Notes under the pieces: generated by a model | The model's input: only the letters and a program-made list of their open reading frames with translations | What the model was told of the DNA's origin: nothing | Database searches by the model: none | Assembly (NCBI RefSeq): GCF_002939885.1 | Contig: NZ_MDED01000013.1 | Location: 49,653 to 107,925, forward strand | Direction of reading: 5' to 3' | DNA from: Xanthomonas cucurbitae | GTDB taxonomy: Bacteria > Pseudomonadota > Gammaproteobacteria > Xanthomonadales > Xanthomonadaceae | Length of the DNA: 58,273 nt | Position numbers and translations under genes: made by a program | Shown: positions 27,974-39,217 of the stretch, one piece after another | Numbering within the stretch: the stretch's first letter is position 1 | Layout of the letters: every line of letters begins with the position of its first letter

Positions 27974-29269
27974 ATGACCAATCTGTTGTGGCAAAAACCC
28001 GGTGTGGCGGTGGACGCCAAGATCCAGGCCTTCCTGGCCGGCGGCGACGTGATCCTGGACCGCGAGTTCTTCCTGTACGACATCGCTGCCAGCACGGCGC
28101 ATGCGCAAGGCCTGCAGCACATCGGCATTCTTGACGCCGACGAGCTGGCCGGTCTAAAGCGCGAGCTGGCGGTGTTGGCCGATGATTTCCGCAGCGGTGC
28201 CTTCGTGTTGGACGAGCAGTACGAGGATTGCCATTCGGCCATCGAAGCGCGCCTGACCGAGCGCCTGGGCGATGCCGGCCGCAAGATCCATACCGGGCGC
28301 AGCCGCAACGACCAGATCTTGGTAGCCACACGTATGTGGTTGAAGGACAAGTTGCAGCGCGTGGCCGAACTCAGTCGCGAGATCGCCAAGGTGGCGCTGG
28401 ACCGCGCCCAGGTCGAGGCGGCGTTGCCGGTGCCTGGTTACACGCATATCCAGCGGGCGGTGGTGTCTTCGGCGGGCATGTGGTGGGCCGGCTGGGCCGA
28501 GGCCTTCATCGACAACGCGGTGCGCGCCAACGCCACCTTGCAGCTGGTGGACAGCAATCCGCTCGGTACCGCGGCCGGTTACGGCGTCAATCTGCCGTTG
28601 GATCGTGCGCACACCACCGCCGCGCTGGGATTCGCGCGGCTGCAGGTCTCGCCGATCTATGCGCAGCTTTCGCGCGGCAAGTACGAGCTGGCCGCGCTCG
28701 AGGCGCTGGGCAGCGCAACGCTGGATCTGCGGCGTATCGCCTGGGACCTGTCGCTGTTCACCAGCGGCGAGTTCGCGTTTGTCGCGTTGCCGGCGCAGTA
28801 CACCACCGGCAGCTCGATCATGCCCAACAAGCGCAACCCCGATGTCATCGAATTGATGCGCGCCACCCACGCCAGCGTGGCGGCGGCGCGTACCGAGATC
28901 GAACAGCTGCTGTCGCTGCCGTCCGGTTACCACCGCGATCTGCAGAGCAGCAAGGGCGCCATCGTGCACGGTTTCGGCCGCGGCCTGGCCGCGCTGGAAT
29001 TGCTGCCGGCGCTGTTGGCCAACCTGGAATGGCGTCCGGACAAGCTGCAGGCGGCGATCGATTCGGGCATGTATGCCACCGATGTGGCGGTGGAAGCCGC
29101 GGTGGCCGGGGTGCCGTTCCGCGATGCCTACAAGGCCGCCGCCGAAGCCTCGGACACTGCAGGGCAGGGGCGCACGCCGGAAGGCAGCCTGGCTGCACGC
29201 GTCTCGCCCGGTGCGGCGGCAGACCTGCAGCTGGATGTGTTGCGGGCACGCTGGCAGGCGCTGGTCTGA
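27974..29269 (+). CDS. argH: Argininosuccinate lyase
   Basis: Splits argininosuccinate into arginine and fumarate; 431 residues. The fumarase/aspartase signature [12 protein letters not shown] is at residues 279-290, and HTGRSRNDQ at 106-114 is the substrate loop. I start at MTNLLW (27974) rather than the ATG 15 bp upstream. Its stop overlaps the start of the cupin gene (TGATG). Confidence 0.95.
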   Translation: MTNLLWQKPGVAVDAKIQAFLAGGDVILDREFFLYDIAASTAHAQGLQHIGILDADELAGLKRELAVLADDFRSGAFVLDEQYEDCHSAIEARLTERLGDAGRKIHTGRSRNDQILVATRMWLKDKLQRVAELSREIAKVALDRAQVEAALPVPGYTHIQRAVVSSAGMWWAGWAEAFIDNAVRANATLQLVDSNPLGTAAGYGVNLPLDRAHTTAALGFARLQVSPIYAQLSRGKYELAALEALGSATLDLRRIAWDLSLFTSGEFAFVALPAQYTTGSSIMPNKRNPDVIELMRATHASVAAARTEIEQLLSLPSGYHRDLQSSKGAIVHGFGRGLAALELLPALLANLEWRPDKLQAAIDSGMYATDVAVEAAVAGVPFRDAYKAAAEASDTAGQGRTPEGSLAARVSPGAAADLQLDVLRARWQALV

Positions 29270-29628
29270 TGAGCGTCGTCAATCGTGCCTCGGCCCCGCA
29301 TTACCACTGGGGTGGAACCTGCGATGGCTGGCATTTGCTGGATGTGCCGGACTTGAGCGTCATCGAGGAGCGCATGCCGCCCGGTGCCAGCGAAACCTGC
29401 CACCGGCACCTGCGCGCGCGGCAGTTCTTCCGCGTCCTCGACGGCGAGGCGGTGCTGGAACTGGACGGCACCGCGCATGTGTTGCGCGCTGGCGATGGTC
29501 TGCATGTGCCGCCCGGCGCGGCTCACCAGATGCGCAACGCATCGATGGCCGATGTGCGCTTCCTGGTGGTGTCTTCGCCGCATAGCCATGGCGATCGCTA
29601 TGCGGCCACTGAGGAATTTCCGCAATGA
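29269..29628 (+). CDS. Cupin-domain protein
   Basis: The 119-residue single-domain cupin has motif 1 CHRHLRARQFFRVLDGEAVLEL and motif 2 HVPPGAAHQMRN, so a metal site is plausible. It is coupled to argH at its start (TGATG) and to the YciI-like gene at its end (ATGA). A role in arginine or proline synthesis is suggested only by position. Confidence 0.8.
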   Translation: MSVVNRASAPHYHWGGTCDGWHLLDVPDLSVIEERMPPGASETCHRHLRARQFFRVLDGEAVLELDGTAHVLRAGDGLHVPPGAAHQMRNASMADVRFLVVSSPHSHGDRYAATEEFPQ

Positions 29629-29885
29629 CAACGCTCTATCTGGTCCTGGCCATGCGCCTGCCCAGTTTCAACGATGCCGCCATCCAGCCGCATCGCGACT
29701 TCTTGGAGGCGCTGCGGGCACAGGGCAAGCTGCATCTCACCGGCGGGTTCACCGACGGCAGCGGCGGTGCCTATGTGCTGTGCAATGTGGACACCTTGGC
29801 GCAGGCGCAGGCCATCGTTGCCAGCGATCCATTGGCGACCCTGCAGGCCTCCGAGCTGAGCGTGCACGAATGGACCATCCGCTGA
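29625..29885 (+). CDS. YciI-like protein
   Basis: An 86-residue YCII-domain protein with the ferredoxin-like fold pattern: HRDFLEALRAQGKLHLTGGF, then a short GGAYVL strand and a C-terminal EWTIR. The His and Asp typical of the family's putative site are visible (PHRDF). It lies between the cupin gene and proB, 10 bp before proB. The reaction is unknown. Confidence 0.8.
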   Translation: MTTLYLVLAMRLPSFNDAAIQPHRDFLEALRAQGKLHLTGGFTDGSGGAYVLCNVDTLAQAQAIVASDPLATLQASELSVHEWTIR

Positions 29886-29895
29886 GGCCGCGCCC

Positions 29896-31056
29896 ATGAC
29901 GACCTCACCGGCTGCGGATGCCGTGTCCCCGTTTATCGAGCAAGTGCTGCCGCCATGGCGACGCGCGGTCCTCAAGGTTGGCAGCAGCCTGCTCGCCGCC
30001 GATGGCGGCGGCCTGTCGCCGCGTTTTGCGCTGGGGCTGGCACAGTTCGTCTCGGCCAATCTGGCAGCCGGGCGCGAACTGGTGATCGTGTCCTCCGGCG
30101 CGGTGGCTGCCGGCCGCGCAATCCTGCCGAAGGCCGCCGAGATCGGTGCGCCGATCGCCGCGCGCCAGGCGCTGGCCGCGCTCGGGCAGGCGCAACTGAT
30201 CGCACTGTGGCAGCGCTTCTTCGAACGCCCGGTGGCGCAGGTGCTACTCACCCACGACGACCTGCGCAACCGCCGCCGCTACCTCAATGCGCGCGCCACC
30301 CTGGGCGAACTGCTGCGGTTGGGTGCGCTGCCGGTGATCAACGAGAACGACACCGTGTCGGTGGACGAGCTCAAGCTGGGCGATAACGACAACCTGGCCG
30401 CGATCGTCGCTGCGCTGGTCGATGCCGATGCCTTGTTCATCGCGACCGACATCGACGGGCTGTACAGCGCCGACCCGCGCAGCAACCCGATGGCGCGCGC
30501 GCTCGACGAGGTGCCCGACCTCACGCCCGAGGTATTGGCGATGGCCGGCGGCAGCGGCAGCAGCGTGGGCACCGGCGGCATGCGCACCAAGCTAGAGGCT
30601 GCCGCCAAGGCCGGCGCAGCCGGTATCGAAACCTATCTGTTCAATGGACGCAGTGGCGAGGTGGTGCGTGGGTTGGCGCAGGACCGCCTGCGCGGCACCC
30701 GCATCCACGCCGCGCGCACGCGCATTGCCGCACGCAAGTACTGGCTGCGGCATGCCCCGGTGGAAGCCGGCGCGATCCTGATCGATGCGGGCGCGGCCAC
30801 CGCGCTGAGCGAGAAGGGCGCCTCGCTGTTGCCCGGCGGCGTGGCCGGTGCGCAAGGCGATTTCCGTCGCGGCGACATGGTGGAGATCCGCCTGCGCGAC
30901 GCCGACGGCGAGCGCTGTCTGGCGCGCGGGGTCAGCCAGTATTCGGCGCTGGATATCCGCCGCATCGCCGGCCGCCATTCGCGCGAGATCGACAACGTGC
31001 TTGGGTATAGCTACGGCGAGAACGTGGTGCACCGCGACGACCTGGTGCTTTTGTAG
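29896..31056 (+). CDS. proB: Glutamate 5-kinase
   Basis: First step of proline synthesis, phosphorylating glutamate. The 386-residue protein has an amino-acid-kinase domain (VLKVGSSLL, VSSGAVAAGR, NENDTVSVDELKLGDND, GTGGMRTKLEAA) and a C-terminal PUA domain (residues about 285-370). Its location directly after arginine genes joins the two glutamate-derived pathways. GGGAATC repeats start two bases after its stop. Confidence 0.96.
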   Translation: MTTSPAADAVSPFIEQVLPPWRRAVLKVGSSLLAADGGGLSPRFALGLAQFVSANLAAGRELVIVSSGAVAAGRAILPKAAEIGAPIAARQALAALGQAQLIALWQRFFERPVAQVLLTHDDLRNRRRYLNARATLGELLRLGALPVINENDTVSVDELKLGDNDNLAAIVAALVDADALFIATDIDGLYSADPRSNPMARALDEVPDLTPEVLAMAGGSGSSVGTGGMRTKLEAAAKAGAAGIETYLFNGRSGEVVRGLAQDRLRGTRIHAARTRIAARKYWLRHAPVEAGAILIDAGAATALSEKGASLLPGGVAGAQGDFRRGDMVEIRLRDADGERCLARGVSQYSALDIRRIAGRHSREIDNVLGYSYGENVVHRDDLVLL

Positions 31057-31058
31057 CC

Positions 31059-31093
31059 GGGAATCGGGAATCGGGAATCGGGAATCGGGAATC
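31059..31093 (+). repeat. (GGGAATC)5 heptamer array after proB
   Basis: Five perfect copies, ending GCAACAGCG. It faces the inverted array at 31164-31191. Confidence 0.92.
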
Positions 31094-31163
31094 GCAACAG
31101 CGTTTCCAGCTGACTTTCCCGCTGCCGATTTCGTTGCCGTAAAGTGGTGGCGCCCGCTTTTAC

Positions 31164-31191
31164 CATTCCCGATTCCCCACTCCCGATTCCC
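31164..31191 (-). repeat. Inverted heptamer array before proA
   Basis: CATTCCC, GATTCCC, CACTCCC, GATTCCC. The last unit ends three bases before the proA ATG. Confidence 0.85.
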
Positions 31192-31194
31192 CCA

Positions 31195-32439
<1,245 letters not shown>

Positions 32440-32708
32440 GCGCTGGCTGGCGCGCAGCAGAAGGCGCTGCACTCCGGCGCTGATCGACAGTACGCGCGCG
32501 CAAGGCATCAACGCGCGCCGCAGGCGTGGTCAGGCGGCGCGTCACCCTCCGCTCCCCTGACCTTGGTCGGTCAGGCCAGCCTACCCGCATGCCGCCTCTC
32601 CTGGCGCTGGCGCCAATCCACCAACCACGACCTTTGACACTCCCCCGGCAGGCGCGGGCTTGCCTACAGTCGGCAATTGCCCCCCAACCATGCTATCCGG
32701 AGTCGTCG

Positions 32709-34622
32709 ATGCGCCGTCTTGCCGCCTGCCTGCTCGCCACCGCCATTGCCGCCGCCACCGGCAGCGCCTTCGCCCAGACTGCGGCGATGACGCCGGACAT
32801 CACCGGCAAGCCCTTCGTCGCGAGCGATGCCGCCAACGACTACATCAAGCGCGAGGTGATGATCCCGATGCGCGACGGGGTCAAGCTGCACACCGTGATC
32901 GTGCTGCCCAAGGGCGCGCACAAGGCGCCGATGGTGCTGACGCGCACGCCATACGACGCCAGCGGGCGGACCGAGCGCATGGCCTCGCCGCACATGAAGG
33001 ACCTGCTTGCGCAGGGCGATGATGTCTTCGTCGAAGGCGGCTACATCCGGGTGTTCCAGGACGTGCGCGGCAAGTACGGCTCGGAGGGCGACTACGTGAT
33101 GACCCGGCCGCTGCGCGGCCCGCTCAATTCCAGCGAGGTGGACCATGCCACCGACGCCTGGGACACCATCGACTGGCTGGTCAAGAACGTCGCCGAATCC
33201 AACGGCAAGGTTGGCATGATCGGGTCCTCGTACGAGGGCTTTACCGTGGTGATGGCGCTGACCAACCCGCATCCGGCGCTCAAGGTGGCAGTGCCGGAAA
33301 GCCCGATGATCGACGGCTGGATGGGCGATGACTGGTTCAACTACGGCGCGTTCCGCCAGGTGAACTTCGACTACTTCACCGGCCAGCTTGCCCAGCGCGG
33401 CAAGGGCACCGGCATCGCGCGGCAGGGGCATGACGACTACAGCAACTTCCTGCGTGCCGGCTCGGCCGGCGACTTCGCCAAGGCGGCCGGTCTGGAGCAG
33501 TTGCCGTGGTGGCACAAGCTCACCGAACACGCCGCCTACGATGCGTTCTGGCAGGAGCAGGCGCTGGACAAGGTGATGGCGCGCACGCCGCTGAAGGTGC
33601 CCACGATGTGGCTGCAGGGGCTGTGGGACCAGGAAGACATGTGGGGCGCGATCCACAGCTACGCGGCGATGGAACCGCGCGATAAAGGCAATACGCTCAA
33701 CTATCTGGTGATGGGCCCGTGGCGGCACAGCCAGGTGAACTACGACGGCAGCTCGCTGGGCGCGCTGAACTTCAACGGCGATACCGCGCGGCAGTTCCGT
33801 TCCGAGGTGTTGCGCCCGTTCTTCGACCAATACCTGGTCGACGGCGCGCCCAAGGCCAGCACGCCACCGGTGTTCATCTACAACACCGGCGAGAACCATT
33901 GGGACCGCCTGCAGTCCTGGCCGCGCAGTTGCGCCAAGGGCTGCGCGGCAACCAGCAAGCCGCTGTATCTGCAGGCCGGCGGCAAGCTGTCGTTCCAGGC
34001 ACCGGCCGCCGGGCAGCCGGGCTTCGAAGAATACGTCTCGGATCCGGCCAAGCCGGTACCGTTCGTGCCGCGCCCGGTGGATTTCGCTGACCGCAGCATG
34101 TGGACCACCTGGCTGGTGCACGACCAGCGTTTCGTGGACGGGCGTCCGGATGTGCTGACCTTCGTCACCGAGCCGCTGACCGCGCCGCTGCAGATTGCCG
34201 GCGCGCCGCAGGTGCATCTGCAGGCCTCCACCAGCGGCAGCGACAGCGATTGGGTGGTGAAGTTGATCGACGTGTATCCGGATGAGATGGCGTCCAGCCC
34301 GAAGATGGGCGGCTATGAACTGCCGGTGTCGCTGGCGATCTTCCGCGGACGGTATCGCGAGAGTTTCAGCGCGCCCAAGCCGCTGGCGCCCAATCAGCCG
34401 CTGGCGTTCGAGTTCGGTCTGCCCACCGCCAACCACATCTTCCAGCCCGGCCACCGGGTCATGGTGCAGGTGCAGTCCAGCCTGTTTCCGCTGTACGACC
34501 GCAACCCGCAGACCTATGTGCCGAACATCTTCTTCGCCAAGCCGGGCGACTACCAAAAGGCCACCCAGCGCGTCTATGTGACGCCCGACCAGCCCAGCTA
34601 CATCACTCTGCCGGTGCGCTGA
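32709..34622 (+). CDS. Alpha-amino acid ester hydrolase (CocE/NonD, S15 family)
   Basis: Serine hydrolase that acts on alpha-amino acid esters and acyl-beta-lactams. The 637-residue protein has a signal peptide ending SAFAQ, so it is periplasmic. The triad is Ser174 in GSSYEG, Asp307 and His340. The carboxylate cluster Asp208, Glu309 and Asp310, which binds the substrate ammonium group, is also present. All are at the same numbers as in the X. citri enzyme of known structure. The natural substrate is unknown. Its end overlaps the convergent MFS gene by 20 bp. Confidence 0.95.
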   Translation: MRRLAACLLATAIAAATGSAFAQTAAMTPDITGKPFVASDAANDYIKREVMIPMRDGVKLHTVIVLPKGAHKAPMVLTRTPYDASGRTERMASPHMKDLLAQGDDVFVEGGYIRVFQDVRGKYGSEGDYVMTRPLRGPLNSSEVDHATDAWDTIDWLVKNVAESNGKVGMIGSSYEGFTVVMALTNPHPALKVAVPESPMIDGWMGDDWFNYGAFRQVNFDYFTGQLAQRGKGTGIARQGHDDYSNFLRAGSAGDFAKAAGLEQLPWWHKLTEHAAYDAFWQEQALDKVMARTPLKVPTMWLQGLWDQEDMWGAIHSYAAMEPRDKGNTLNYLVMGPWRHSQVNYDGSSLGALNFNGDTARQFRSEVLRPFFDQYLVDGAPKASTPPVFIYNTGENHWDRLQSWPRSCAKGCAATSKPLYLQAGGKLSFQAPAAGQPGFEEYVSDPAKPVPFVPRPVDFADRSMWTTWLVHDQRFVDGRPDVLTFVTEPLTAPLQIAGAPQVHLQASTSGSDSDWVVKLIDVYPDEMASSPKMGGYELPVSLAIFRGRYRESFSAPKPLAPNQPLAFEFGLPTANHIFQPGHRVMVQVQSSLFPLYDRNPQTYVPNIFFAKPGDYQKATQRVYVTPDQPSYITLPVR

Positions 34623-35868
34623 CCGCACGGGCGCCGCGTGCCGGCGGCGCCCAGCTGTCTTCCAGCAACTGCGGGCGGCAGGCCACCCAGCCGGCCACCA
34701 GCTGGATCAGGATACAGATCACCAGGAAGACGAACGGAAACGCCCAGCCGCCGCTGTGCGCGTGCAGCCAGCCGAACAGGAACGGTCCCAGGCAGCTCAC
34801 CGTATAGCCCACGCCCTGCGCAAACCCCGACAGCGCCGCCGAGCCGGCAGCGGTGCGGCTACGCTGGTTGACCAACACGAGCGCCAACGGGAATGTGCTG
34901 GAGCCCAGCCCGAGCAGGGTCACCCACAGCACCGGCGCCGCCAGCGGTGCCCACCACAGCCCGGCGAACGCGAACAGATGGCAGCTCGCGCACCCCAGCA
35001 CCATCGGGAAAGGATTGCGCATGCGCACCGCCAGCGCCGGCATGGTCAACCCGCCGACCATGCCCAACGCCGAAAACAGCGCCACCATGGTGCCGCCGAA
35101 GGCGGGCGAGCCGCCGGCTTCGCGCAGCAGCGTGGGCAGCCAGGTGAACATCGAATAGGTGACCAGCGAGGTCATGCCGAAGGTCACTGCCATGCCCCAG
35201 CCCAGGGCCGTCCGCGCAACGCGGCCTTCGGCTTCGGGGGTCGGGGTGATCGCGGCGGGGCCGGTAGCACGCAGATGCCCCGCACTGGTGTGCACCAAAG
35301 CCCAGGCGGCCAATGCCAGCAGGGCCGGCAGCACCCACACCACCATCGAACTGCGCCAGCCCAGCGCGTCGGCCACCGGGACTGCCAGCAAGGCCGGCAG
35401 CAAGGTACCCACCTGCAACACAGTGATGTAGAGCGTGCTGACCCGACCCACGCGGTCGCCGAAATAGCGCTTCACCAACGGCGGCAGTACCACGTTACCC
35501 ATGCCCATGCCGGCCAGCGCCACCAGCGAGCCTGCCAGCAACCCGCCGGTGCCCGGCAGCAGCGGCCGCAGGACCAGCCCAAGCGTGGCCAGGGCCATCG
35601 ACAGCATCGCCGTCTGTAGCAGGCCGACGCGGCGTAACACCGTAGGCGTGGCGACGCCCGTCAGGGCGAACGCGGCGGTGGGCAACATGCCCAGCGCGCC
35701 CATGGTCGGCGCCCCGAAGGCGTACTCATCGGCGATGCGTTCCAGCAGCGGCGTCAGCGAGGTGACCGCCGTGCGCAGGTTGAAGGCCGACAGCAGAATG
35801 GCGGCCAGCACCAGCCCGCGACCACGCAGCTGGGCGGACGGGGAGAGCGTGGCAGTAACAACAGACAT
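34603..35868 (-). CDS. MFS transporter, CynX/NimT family
   Basis: A 421-residue membrane protein with about twelve helices. Features are LSAFNLRTAVTSLTPLL in helix 1 and GMGMGNVVLPPLVKRYF in helix 4, typical of the cyanate/2-nitroimidazole transporter group. The substrate is not known. The start MSVVTATLS at 35868 is favoured by AAGGACC-like sequence upstream in the minus direction. It converges on the ester hydrolase gene. Confidence 0.86.
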   Translation of the reverse strand: MSVVTATLSPSAQLRGRGLVLAAILLSAFNLRTAVTSLTPLLERIADEYAFGAPTMGALGMLPTAAFALTGVATPTVLRRVGLLQTAMLSMALATLGLVLRPLLPGTGGLLAGSLVALAGMGMGNVVLPPLVKRYFGDRVGRVSTLYITVLQVGTLLPALLAVPVADALGWRSSMVVWVLPALLALAAWALVHTSAGHLRATGPAAITPTPEAEGRVARTALGWGMAVTFGMTSLVTYSMFTWLPTLLREAGGSPAFGGTMVALFSALGMVGGLTMPALAVRMRNPFPMVLGCASCHLFAFAGLWWAPLAAPVLWVTLLGLGSSTFPLALVLVNQRSRTAAGSAALSGFAQGVGYTVSCLGPFLFGWLHAHSGGWAFPFVFLVICILIQLVAGWVACRPQLLEDSWAPPARGARAVSAPAE

Positions 35869-35911
35869 GCAAGGACCATCCGCACCGTGCACATCCGTGC
35901 AGCGGCGCCTG

Positions 35912-35949
35912 AAAACACAAAACCGGCGCGAGGCCGGTTTTGTGTTTTG
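35912..35949 (-). terminator. Intrinsic terminator after tRNA-Pro
   Basis: AAAACACAAAACCGGC pairs with GCCGGTTTTGTGTTTT around a short loop; the stem is nearly symmetrical and T-rich in either direction. It lies a few bases past the tRNA 3' end. Confidence 0.88.
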
Positions 35950-35953
35950 AAAC

Positions 35954-36030
<77 letters not shown>

Positions 36031-36088
36031 AAGGAGCCGCGTATGTTACATAGGCAGTGCGTAATCGGCAAGCACTTGACGCAACTTT

Positions 36089-36199
36089 TTACTGCGGCGG
36101 TTGACCTTGCTCCTGCTCGCGCGCTTCGAACCACATGCCGTTGAGCACGGCGGCCAGTGCAGCCAGGCCGGTGCCGAGAATCCAGGCGAAATACCACAT
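36089..36199 (-). CDS. cydX: Cytochrome bd oxidase small subunit CydX
   Basis: A 36-residue single-helix protein beginning MWYFAWILG, the diagnostic CydX start, with a Glu just after the helix. It stabilises the CydAB oxidase. It lies downstream of cydB on the same strand. It is below normal gene-finder length limits. Confidence 0.92.
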   Translation of the reverse strand: MWYFAWILGTGLAALAAVLNGMWFEAREQEQGQPPQ

Positions 36200-36275
36200 C
36201 GGTGTGCTCCTTGAAGTGGATGAAAGTGAGAAGCCAGGTTGCAGCGACGCCTGCGCATTGCCGCACCAACGCGAC

Positions 36276-37427
36276 TCAGTAAGCGTTGGGATTGGACGAC
36301 AGTTGGTCGGCAGTGACCTTGCCGCGCAGCACGCGATAGACCCAGGCGGTGTAGGCCAGGATGATCGGCATGAACACGGTGGTGGCCAGCAGCATGATCC
36401 ACAGCGTGAGCCGGCTGCTGGAGGCATCCCACAGCGTCAGGCTGGCGCTGGGTGCGGTGGAGGAGGGCAGCAGGAACGGAAACAGCGCAAACCCCACGGT
36501 GAAGATGATGCCGACAATGCCGCTGCCGGAGGCGATGAAGGCCAGGCCGCCGCGTCGCGCACGCAACAGCAGCGCGCTCATCGCCAGGCCCAGCAGTCCC
36601 ACTAACGGCGCCAGCAAGGTTGCCGGCATGCTGTGGTAGTTGTGCAGCCAGCCACCGGCGGCGGTGAGCGCCGCGGTCTTGGCCAGCGGATTGGACTGCG
36701 CATCGGTCGGCAGGACCGAGGTCACCGCATAGCCGGGCAGGCCGAGCGCCACCCAGGCACCGCCTGCGGCGAACAAGGCCACCGCACACCACGCGGCAAT
36801 ACTGCCCAGGCGCGCGGCACGTTCGGCCACCGGGCCATCGGTCTTGAGCACCAGCATGGCCGCACCATGGGCGAGCAACATTGCCACGCTGAGCAGGCCG
36901 GCCAGCAACGCGAACGGCGACAGCAGCCCAAGCAGATTGCCGGTGTAGAACGTACGCATGCTGTCGTCGAAGTGGAACGGTACGCCCAGCAGCACGTTGC
37001 CCACCGCCACGCCCAGGATCAGCGCAGGAATGAAGCCGCCGACGAACAAGGCCCAGTCCCAGGTGTCGCGCCAGCGTTGATCGGGAAGCTTGCCGCGGAA
37101 CTTGAAGCCCACCGGGCGCAGGATCAACGCGAACAGGATCACGAACATCGCCAGGTAGAACCCGGAAAAACTCACTGCATACAATGGCGGGAACGCAGCG
37201 AAGATCGCGCCGCCGCCCAGGATCAGCCAGACTTGGCTGCCCTCCCAGACCGGGCCGATGGTGTTGATCACCAGCCGGCGCTGTACATCGTCGCTGGCAA
37301 CGAACGGCAGCAGCGCGCTCACGCCCAGGTCGAAGCCGCCCATCACCGCATAGCCGGACAGCAGCACGCCCAGCAACAGCCACCAGATCACGCGCAAGGT
37401 GGCGTAGTCGAGCAAAACGAAATCCAT
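36276..37427 (-). CDS. cydB: Cytochrome bd ubiquinol oxidase subunit II
   Basis: Membrane subunit of the high-affinity bd oxidase, 383 residues, with about nine helices. It has the typical start [20 protein letters not shown] and the segments [13 protein letters not shown] and [12 protein letters not shown]. It lies 16 bp downstream of cydA. The ATG at 37427 has GGAGAGAC upstream. Confidence 0.95.
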   Translation of the reverse strand: MDFVLLDYATLRVIWWLLLGVLLSGYAVMGGFDLGVSALLPFVASDDVQRRLVINTIGPVWEGSQVWLILGGGAIFAAFPPLYAVSFSGFYLAMFVILFALILRPVGFKFRGKLPDQRWRDTWDWALFVGGFIPALILGVAVGNVLLGVPFHFDDSMRTFYTGNLLGLLSPFALLAGLLSVAMLLAHGAAMLVLKTDGPVAERAARLGSIAAWCAVALFAAGGAWVALGLPGYAVTSVLPTDAQSNPLAKTAALTAAGGWLHNYHSMPATLLAPLVGLLGLAMSALLLRARRGGLAFIASGSGIVGIIFTVGFALFPFLLPSSTAPSASLTLWDASSSRLTLWIMLLATTVFMPIILAYTAWVYRVLRGKVTADQLSSNPNAY

Positions 37428-37443
37428 GAGGTCTCTCCTTCGA

Positions 37444-39042
37444 TTACGGGGCGCTGCCGGCCACGGCGCCGTGGCTGGGCGGAGCATTGCGTGCGGGTGC
37501 GTCGTTCGCCGGGGCTGGCGGGAACAACACGTCCGATCCCTTGCGAATGGTCTTCAGCGACAACTTGATCGCGATCACCAGCAGCGTGGTGTACAGCGCG
37601 GTGAAGCCCACCAGGGTCAGCACGATCTCGTACAGGTCCAGCCCGGAGGCCGCGTAGAACGTCGGCAGCACGCCTTCCACCGCCCATGGCTGGCGGCCGT
37701 ATTCGGCAACGAACCAACCGCATTCGATCGCGATCCACGGCAGCGGCAAGGTCCATACCGCCAGCGTGAGGAACCAGCGTTTTTCCTGGAAGTTGTGCTT
37801 GCAGGCGAGCCAGAACGCTGCCGCGAAGAAGGCGATCAGATAGATGCCGATGGCCGCCATGATGCGGAAGGTCCAGAACAGCGGCAGCACCCGCGGCACG
37901 GTGTCCATCGCCGCCTGCGCGATCTGTTCGGGGGAGGCATTGCCGATATCGTCGCGGTAGCGCTTGAGCAACAGGCCGTGGCCCAGGTCCTGCCAATGCG
38001 CATCGAAGACCTTGCGTGCTTCGGCATCGTTCTTGTCGGCACGAATGCGTTGCAGTGCGCCGTAGGCGATCTGGCCGCCGCGGATGCGGTGTTCGGCGCG
38101 TTCCACCAGTTCCATGATGCCGGGGATGGGCGTATCCAGCGATCTGGTGGCGATCAGGCCCATCAGGTAGGGAATCTTGATCGCGTAATCGTTGCGATGG
38201 GTCTGCTGGTTGGGGATGCCGAAGGCGGTGAAGTCGGCTGGTGCGGCTTCGGTCTCCCACATCGCTTCGATCGCGGCCAGCTTCATTTTTTGGTGTTCGT
38301 TGGCCGCATAGCCGCTTTCATCGCCCAGTACCACCACCGACAGCGACGACAGCAGGCCGAACGCTGCGGCCACCGCGAAGGAGCGACGCGCCATCTCCAA
38401 ATGCTTGCCGCGCAGCAGGTAGAACGCGCTGATCGACATCACGAACACCGCGCCCAGCACGTAGCCGGCACTGACGGTGTGCACGAACTTGGCCTGCGCC
38501 ACCGGGTTGAACAGCACCGCGACGAAATCCACCACCTCCATGCGCATGGTGTCCGGGTTGAACACCGCGCCGACGGGGTTCTGCATCCAGCCGTTGGCGA
38601 TCAGGATCCACAGCGCCGAGAAATTGCTGCCCAGCGCCACCAGCCAGGTGACGACCAGGTGCTGCACCTTGCTCAGCCGGTCCCAGCCCAGGAAGAACAG
38701 GCCCAGGAAGGTCGCTTCCAGGAAGAACGCCATCAGCCCTTCGATCGCCAGCGGCGCACCGAAGATGTCGCCCACGTAGTGGCTGTAGTACGACCAGTTC
38801 ATGCCGAACTCGAACTCCATCACGATGCCGGTACCGACACCCATGGCGAAGTTGATGCCGAACAGCACGCCCCAGAACATGGTCATGCGCCGCCAGATCT
38901 GCTTGCCGGTCATGACGTAGACGCTTTCCATGATGCCGAGCAGGAACGACAAGCCCATGGTGAGTGGCGGGAAGATGAAGTGGTACATCGCGGTGATTGC
39001 GAACTGCAGCCGCGACAGTTCAACAACGGTCGAGTCGATCAT
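37444..39042 (-). CDS. cydA: Cytochrome bd ubiquinol oxidase subunit I
   Basis: Carries hemes b558, b595 and d and the quinol site; 532 residues. ALEAL-type heme helices and GRQPW (in [16 protein letters not shown]), the signature of CydA, are present. The length agrees with a long-Q-loop type similar to E. coli. First gene of cydABX, divergent from cydDC over a region with an FNR-type box. Confidence 0.95.
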   Translation of the reverse strand: MIDSTVVELSRLQFAITAMYHFIFPPLTMGLSFLLGIMESVYVMTGKQIWRRMTMFWGVLFGINFAMGVGTGIVMEFEFGMNWSYYSHYVGDIFGAPLAIEGLMAFFLEATFLGLFFLGWDRLSKVQHLVVTWLVALGSNFSALWILIANGWMQNPVGAVFNPDTMRMEVVDFVAVLFNPVAQAKFVHTVSAGYVLGAVFVMSISAFYLLRGKHLEMARRSFAVAAAFGLLSSLSVVVLGDESGYAANEHQKMKLAAIEAMWETEAAPADFTAFGIPNQQTHRNDYAIKIPYLMGLIATRSLDTPIPGIMELVERAEHRIRGGQIAYGALQRIRADKNDAEARKVFDAHWQDLGHGLLLKRYRDDIGNASPEQIAQAAMDTVPRVLPLFWTFRIMAAIGIYLIAFFAAAFWLACKHNFQEKRWFLTLAVWTLPLPWIAIECGWFVAEYGRQPWAVEGVLPTFYAASGLDLYEIVLTLVGFTALYTTLLVIAIKLSLKTIRKGSDVLFPPAPANDAPARNAPPSHGAVAGSAP

Positions 39043-39112
39043 GGCGGGCGGGCCTGGTTGGGTGTCGATGAAGGAGTTGCATCAATCATCTGCGCTTGCC
39101 GCGCCCTGCGCG

Positions 39113-39126
39113 TTGATCCAGATCAA
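39113..39126. promoter_or_regulatory. Perfect FNR/ANR-type box TTGAT-N4-ATCAA
   Basis: TTGATCCAGATCAA is an exact match to the FNR-family consensus. It lies 70 bp upstream of the cydA start and about 90 bp upstream of the cydD GTG, so one bound regulator could act on both low-oxygen units. Confidence 0.75.
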
Positions 39127-39217
39127 TGCGGCTGGGAGACAGTGCGGCAAAATGCCCGTCCCGACCGGGGGAGGAGACCATTACAATGGCACTATCGAGC
39201 AGTTTTCGGAACGCGAT

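Noticed and set aside
32634..32670. TTGACA upstream of the ester hydrolase as a sigma-70 promoter
   Set aside because: The -35 match is perfect but no acceptable -10 lies 16-18 bp downstream.
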